Both the position numbers and the translations under genes were made by a program. Positions 58,936-64,000 of a stretch of DNA of 64,000 nucleotides are shown in pieces; within the stretch, counting starts at the first letter, position 1; each line of letters starts with the position of its first letter. The notes beneath the pieces were generated by a model. It searched no databases. It saw only the letters and a list, made by a program, of their open reading frames with translations, and was not told the DNA's origin. This DNA comes from Bigelowiella natans CCMP2755 (Eukaryota; Cercozoa; Chlorarachniophyceae). The stretch is taken from NCBI GenBank assembly GCA_000320545.1, contig ADNK01000826.1, positions 22,441-86,440 on the forward strand, read 5' to 3'.

Positions 58936-59338
58936 CACACACACAAAGGCATGCAACACACAGAGATTAGAGTGAGAGTGAAAGGAGATACGAGCGTTTT
59001 TATTCGTATGCGTCTGAAAAAACAGCGTGGTGATAGCAAAGACATGATAAAGGAATTGCACATAGTAGATCGTAGATAGTTGTAGTAATAGTCGTGGTAG
59101 CAGAAGATGATAGTACCGTTCTCTGATCGATACAATCGTCAAAAACCTCCGTAACTTTAACGAAGTCGAAGTAGCTCAACTGCCAAGACAAACATACCAA
59201 CAATACTTATAACAAGCAGGCAGTAGCAGCAGTAACAGCGCTTACACCCCCCCCCCCCCCCCCTCCCCCCTCTCTCTCACACACAAAAAATCTACCCATT
59301 ATCAAAGACATGGCTATTACTACAAGACCAGTTGCTGC

Positions 59339-59369
<31 letters not shown>

Positions 59370-59483
59370 TTACTACTATCTGCAATCTACTGATAAGCAG
59401 TCATCATCATTATCACATCTCACCTGGAAGTTGTAATTTGAAAGAACTATAGTCGCACGTTTCGACCTAATATATGAATTGAT

Positions 59484-59519
<36 letters not shown>

Positions 59520-59569
59520 TGTGTGTGTGTGTGTGTGTGTGTCGATGCAGGCTCATGCACGGATGTGAG

Positions 59570-59640
<71 letters not shown>

Positions 59641-60791
59641 GGAGAGAGAGGAGGCAAGAGGATTATTGGACATGCAAAGCAAAATAGCTCAGACAATCTG
59701 TGGAAAATCATTCCTACATTGCAACGAATCGGCCACTTATCGAGTGCCATCTGTCCACTTTCTGCAAAGATGACGATTGTAAGAAAAACGAGAAGGACAA
59801 TAAACAACACCCTGTTTGAAGATATACACTCTATAACCACACAACACGAGAATGGTGAATAAGCAAGGGAATAGGCACGAGGCTGACATTATATCTGACA
59901 AAGCAGCAGCATGCTGCAGGAGGGTATTATCACCTTTGGAAATAATTCCATCAACGGCTCTGTAACAAACACGTAAGGAGCAAGTTGATGAAAATGACGA
60001 CGATGGTGGTGATAGCAGTATTCAATGATGTTGTCATATCAACGGCAAAATAACCTAAGTTTCCTACCTGTCTTCTCCCTGAAGTCGAAGTAATCGTCGG
60101 TCACGTAGACGCACGCCTGATTAATCCATTTGACGAGCGTTGATGTATCAATATCGATCATGCAATGTACGGCGACCTCTCGATTGGAGAGGCAAACACA
60201 CACACACACACACATGCGCATGATAACTAGCAAAACAGCAGCGGATTCATCAACACCTTTCTCAAAGCAACGTCCTCTGGAAATAATAGATCAGCGCCCT
60301 GAAGCTGCAACCACCGCCATTATTAGACAAACGAATAGCAGCACTCAGGATTTCAACAAAAATCAGAGTAGCGCAAGGAAGGGAGCAAACAGTAGTCGTA
60401 CCTCTGAGTACTGCGGATCGACTGCTCTCGTTTGGTACATGCCAACTTTCACCTGGAAAATCAATCATTTCCCCCTTTTTTTTTGCGTCTTTTTTTCATT
60501 TGCTGCCGCAACGCCCTTCTTCTTCTTCTTCTTCTTCTTCTTCTTCTTCTCTCTTCGTTACTTCTTACGTGACGGGTGATGTTAATAAGAGAGACTGCTT
60601 GCTGACCTCATACTCTGCCCCGGGTATGGTCTCGAACGTTTGGTATAATGCTCCTAAGGAGCTGGACTTGTTGCTACATACATTCACCACGACGATAGAG
60701 GGGAGGGGGAGGGAGGAGATACGACGGCTCAGCGATAAACCCAATCAAATCATCATTGCATTTCTTCCTTCATTCATTTCTCGCATGAATA

Positions 60792-60831
<40 letters not shown>

Positions 60832-63118
60832 TCGTAGTCTCGCCTTTCCTTTTTTTCACCTCCTACAAACAGTTAGTAGTAGTAGAGTGGTGGTAGTTTG
60901 TGGTAGTACCAAACAACATCCCCGTACTTGTCCCGGGCTTGGAGATGGAGGTACCTTGATCGCGACGATGGCAGCGGGTCGATAGAATAAACAGAAACAA
61001 GAAGCAGCAGCATTAAGAAAAAAAGACATTTTGTTGTGGGAGAGGAAAGACCCTCATAGAGAAGTCATCTTGTAAGAAAGACTCGCAAAGATCCCCGCCT
61101 CTCAGCGGGAAGATTTGCCTCCTAGCGTGGTCAGTGATATTGCTACTAGTTCTCTATCTATACGATGAAGTCATATCGGTGATTAAACGAAGATCCATGG
61201 CAGATATAGCGTGCTCCGGTGTCACCTCTACTCCTCCCCCATTAACTACATCATTAGCTATTGATTCGAGTATTGATGTGTATGGTGCTACTACTACTAC
61301 TACTAATGTCTTAACCTCCCTTCATTGACAACCCAAAGCTCCTCGCCATCGTTAGCTGTCCCCAAACAGAATTCATCACTTTTTATCTTGGGATCGACTT
61401 CCACTCTGTAGTATTAGTAGTAATAGGCATGTAGCAGTAAGTTGGTATTGGTGGTGGTGGTTGGTGCTCATATCAGAAGATAGTAGCGCATGGCAATGAT
61501 GGTGATGGTGATGATGATGACAACGGCGACGATGATGATCATGTTAGGAGGAAGTTACAGCTGTTAGATTCCCTCTCTCTCTCTCTCTCTATCTCTCTCT
61601 CCCCCCCCCTCTCTCTCTGTGTGTATCTTTTTTTGAGGAATTTGTTTTATTATCCTCCCCCTCCCCCTCCTCCTCCTCTTCCTCATCCTCATCATTATTA
61701 TCATCATCATCTGCTATTCTATACATTTTCCCATCAATAAGCCTTCTGGGAATCAGTCCGTCGTTGGGTCGCACAGGTGGCCTGTCATTAGCAGAGAAGG
61801 TAGAGTAAGGAGGCTGCTCAACGACGATGTTTTATTGTCATCCTCCTATTATTTACTGCTCCCTTTTCCCTTTGGCCTGGCCTCTTTTCTGCATAGTAAT
61901 TGATATATCTGCTACTGGGCTGATCTTACGGGTAGTCTATTGGCAACTCGATGCTCGATTGAATCTCCTCAGGTGTACTGTATTTCTTCGCCGAGGGGTT
62001 ACTGTACATGGAGGACTAAACCCCAGAGTCAGAGCAAGGGCGAGGGAGGGGGGGGGGGGGGATATTAGCGGGAGATTTATCTTTGACGTTCAGCATGCTT
62101 GGGAAGCGTTAGTGTGAGTCTTCTTCCTGATGCCAGTATCATTACCAGGTTCATAAGGATTGATCCGTCCTGCTGAAAGCTACTCCGTGATATCGGAAGA
62201 TCTGTATCTGATTTTGTGCGAAGAGGAAACACAACGCAAGGAGTGCCTGTGAGCGCTGGTGACACTGCAGCTGCCATGACAACCCTTAAAATTCACTTCT
62301 TGGTCGTCTCATAATTATGGTCTCGTATGATTCTAATCGCGATCTATCTGACGTATCTGTGACGACAACGACGGCTGAGTAACGAGATTTTATTTGCGAA
62401 AATGACCAGGTTGTGCTCCATTTTGTAGGTTTCTTATGATTCGGACTAATTGAAGAAGGAGAAGGAGGAGGAGGAGATCATTTGTGGGTGAGAAAGGACG
62501 ATTTATCAACCGCCAGCAAGAACGGCTGACAATGCGCTGATCGTAGCTACAATGCGTGCTGTCTACCTCTCATTCTCTCCTTCGCTTGCTGCATGGTCTC
62601 ATAAAACTTCTTTGGATTTATCTTCCCCACCTGTCAAGATGATGTGTATTCTTATTATCATTATCAATACTATTATTATTATTATTATTAACATTGCAGC
62701 GCAGCCATGTCGCTGTTAGTTGAACGGTGGCGGAGAGACGACCACAACAGCACCGAGGGGGAGGAGGAAGAGGGCGTTACCTTTGGCCTTTTATATCTTG
62801 CTCTTTCCGGTATTAGATACGCATCGAAGTGGTCTTCCGATAACATAACGACTACATTCCTCCTCCTACCATGCAATCACAACACAGATGATGATGATGA
62901 TGATGATGATGATGCGGTGTGTACCGACTATGACAGACAAGACAGCGATCCTGCTGCTTCTAGTTGTAATCCGTGAATAGGCTATTCAGAATGAAAGATG
63001 ATGATGATGATGATGATAATCATTCATCGCTGCTGCTGTGGTGGGGAGACAAAATATATGAACCCTCGAAAATTCTTTTTCCTCCAGAGGAACGGAAATC
63101 CAGCAGGTCTCCTAATTG

Positions 63119-63160
<42 letters not shown>

Positions 63161-63515
63161 CGGTATGAGCCTGCTTTATGCCGTCATCATGCTCTTTCTT
63201 TGGAGATTGAACGGGCTTATGATGATTCGAGCTGCTACTGCGTTTGACTATGAGTGATTGTGGACTATCGTTATTAATTCTCGTCGCTATCATCATCATC
63301 ATCATCATCGTCATCATCATCATCATCATCGTGGCCATGCACTCGTTCGTCGTCGACCTTCGGAGCGTTGAAAAAGGACAATGCAGCAAGAAGATATCAG
63401 CCATCAAGGCAATAGAGTCATCATCAATCAACAACATCAAACATACCAGTGAGCAGGAACAATGGCCGCATCGTTCATGAATCCTTTGGAGGGGCACACC
63501 ACACACACACACACA

Positions 63516-63557
<42 letters not shown>

Positions 63558-63814
63558 ATACAGATACAGCTTAAAAACAGTTTTATTGAGAAAAATCTTT
63601 TGTTTTGGACTACTGGAATATCACGATATGTGCGTGGATGTGTGAATGATCGTAAACGATGAGCGAGAAACATGTCATCAAATCGGTGATGAACAAGAAG
63701 TTGTCTGTCCTCACCATTGAGCAGCGTAGACTTTCGCCTTGAAGGCATGATCTTCCGTATACGCCCCGAGCCAGAATCTAGTACTATTAGCTTTCCCTCA
63801 CCTTGGGCAAGCAC
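55209..63814 (-). CDS. NHL-repeat (beta-propeller) protein, many exons, 5' end beyond the window
   Basis: NHL repeats are clear in several minus-strand exons: LIVLDSGSGRIRKIMP (63814-63715), GDLYIADANK...GNMIRKV (about 58345-58268), GNQRIRRISAGGEVTTL (about 57220-57165), ARFSCPDGLCVAMDDSAIYVADVSNHK joined in phase to IRKIVPTTRPG (57039-56775). Other in-frame exon-like pieces are VGKINPKKFYETMQQAKERM (62630), RVEVDPKIKSDEFCLG (61400), YQTFETIPGAEYE (about 60640), VKVGMYQTRAVDPQYSE (60455), MIDIDTSTLVKWINQACVYV (60170) and YKGEYHYTDPKEKYW (55715). The end FSDDEPVHPESPYGL...DCY with TAG at 55211-55209 is convincing. NHL propellers mediate protein or RNA binding, or peptide-amidating lyase-like folds; no enzyme site is visible. 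I did not close the model, and two adjacent minus-strand genes cannot be excluded. Introns are crowded with microsatellites. Confidence 0.6.
55619..55648. repeat. (CA)n microsatellite
   Basis: It is an intronic tract of the NHL gene, preceded by a C15 run. Similar (CA)n tracts lie at 55943-55966 and 57115-57142; a (GA)n tract lies at 56173-56210. Confidence 0.9.
57780..57838. repeat. (CTA)n, i.e. (TAG)n on the coding strand
   Basis: About 19 units with CTG interruptions. It resembles the TAG tracts of the PPR intron in sense orientation. A shorter copy lies at 59343-59370. Confidence 0.9.
58765..58946. repeat. (ACA)n and (CGCA)n tracts in NHL-gene intron
   Basis: ACA units at 58765-58797 and a CA/CGCA tetranucleotide tract at 58877-58946. 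Confidence 0.9.
59486..59650. repeat. (TA)n-(TG)n ... (CA)n-(GA)n microsatellite cluster
   Basis: Four dinucleotide tracts lie within 165 bp: TA at 59488-59516, TG at 59518-59541, CA at 59575-59602, and GA to about 59650. The TG and CA tracts are complementary and could pair across about 35 bases. Confidence 0.9.
60513..60832. repeat. (TTC)n and (TA)n tracts
   Basis: TTC units at 60509-60550 and TA units at 60795-60831, both intronic in the NHL locus. Further TA at 63120-63154, ATC at 63286-63332 and GA at 63521-63553. Confidence 0.9.
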
Positions 63815-63835
63815 CTTCGTCTGATGCGAGGAGGA

Positions 63836-64000
63836 GGGGGGGGGGGGGGGGGGGGGAGGGGTATAAAAAAGGTTTGGGGGGGGGGGGGTAAAGAGCCTTA
63901 ATTTTTTTAAGGGGGGGGGGCCCCGGGGTTTAATGGGGGAAAAAAAAAATTTACGCGCAGGGTTTTTAAAAAGAAACCCCTTTTTAAAAAGGATTGGGGG
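63836..64000. other. Low-quality, homopolymer-inflated terminal sequence
   Basis: From about 63836 the sequence turns into long G, A and T runs with almost no mixed-base sequence, unlike anything before it. It looks like degraded read ends at a contig boundary, not biology. No feature should be called here. Confidence 0.8.

Noticed and set aside
1-64000. tRNA or rRNA genes
   Set aside because: I looked for cloverleaf landmarks (GGTTCRANNCC with a paired acceptor stem) and saw none. A covariance-model scan would be needed to be sure.

Overview
This window is nuclear DNA from an intron-rich, unicellular photosynthetic eukaryote, most likely an alga with a secondary (complex) plastid. Genes are split by GT-AG introns. 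At least three products (a PsbP-family protein, an atypical SDR oxidoreductase and a WCPHC thioredoxin-like protein) begin with a signal-peptide-like segment followed by a transit-peptide-like segment. One or two of these then carry a twin-arginine thylakoid transfer segment. Eukaryotic hallmark genes are present: the UFMylation protein CDK5RAP3/C53, ubinuclein (HIRA complex), sterol C-24 methyltransferase, CD36, TMEM41/VTT, U-box and WWE domains, and PPR proteins. I cannot name the species. Lack of an obvious phenylalanine after the signal-peptide cleavage sites weakly disfavours a diatom- or cryptophyte-type plastid and would fit, among others, a chlorarachniophyte.

Layout, left to right: unknown gene (-, 1067-4256); CDK5RAP3 (+, 4752-6566); plastid SDR (-, 7567-9047); PPR protein (+, 9668-15613); a decayed synapsin-like ATP-grasp relic with an adjacent ORF (-, 16310-17100); SLC35/TPT-like transporter (+, 17105-18571); PsbP-family lumen protein (-, 19722-20997); sterol methyltransferase (+, 22038-23291); giant plastid PPR protein (-, 24127-30572); ubinuclein (+, 31196-32730); two-RRM nucleolar-type protein (-, 33697-35713); membrane J-domain protein (+, 35986-38223); thylakoid thioredoxin-like protein (-, 38974-40433); CD36-family receptor (+, about 41060-45744); EF-hand/U-box/double-WWE ubiquitin ligase (-, 46843-51078 or further); VTT/TMEM41-like membrane protein (+, 51711-54062); NHL-repeat protein (-, 55209 to beyond the right side).

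I rebuilt most gene models by hand from splice sites and checked reading-frame phase across every listed junction. Thirteen models close perfectly in frame from start to stop; the exceptions are stated in their entries.

The most striking observation is architectural. All 17 consecutive loci alternate strand strictly (- + - + ...), so the window is a chain of divergent pairs separated by convergent gaps. Every convergent gap (about 0.7-1.15 kb) has the same unusual sequence character, rich in CTAG and GCATGC/CATG words. Two 12-bp palindromes recur: CATGCTAGCATG in three gaps and CTAGCTAGCTAG in three gaps. These look like a family of convergent-gene boundary elements with no feature name. The second theme is intronic microsatellites that begin at or within a few bases of the 5' splice site, especially (TAG)n. 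The last ~170 bases are homopolymer-inflated and look like poor-quality sequence.
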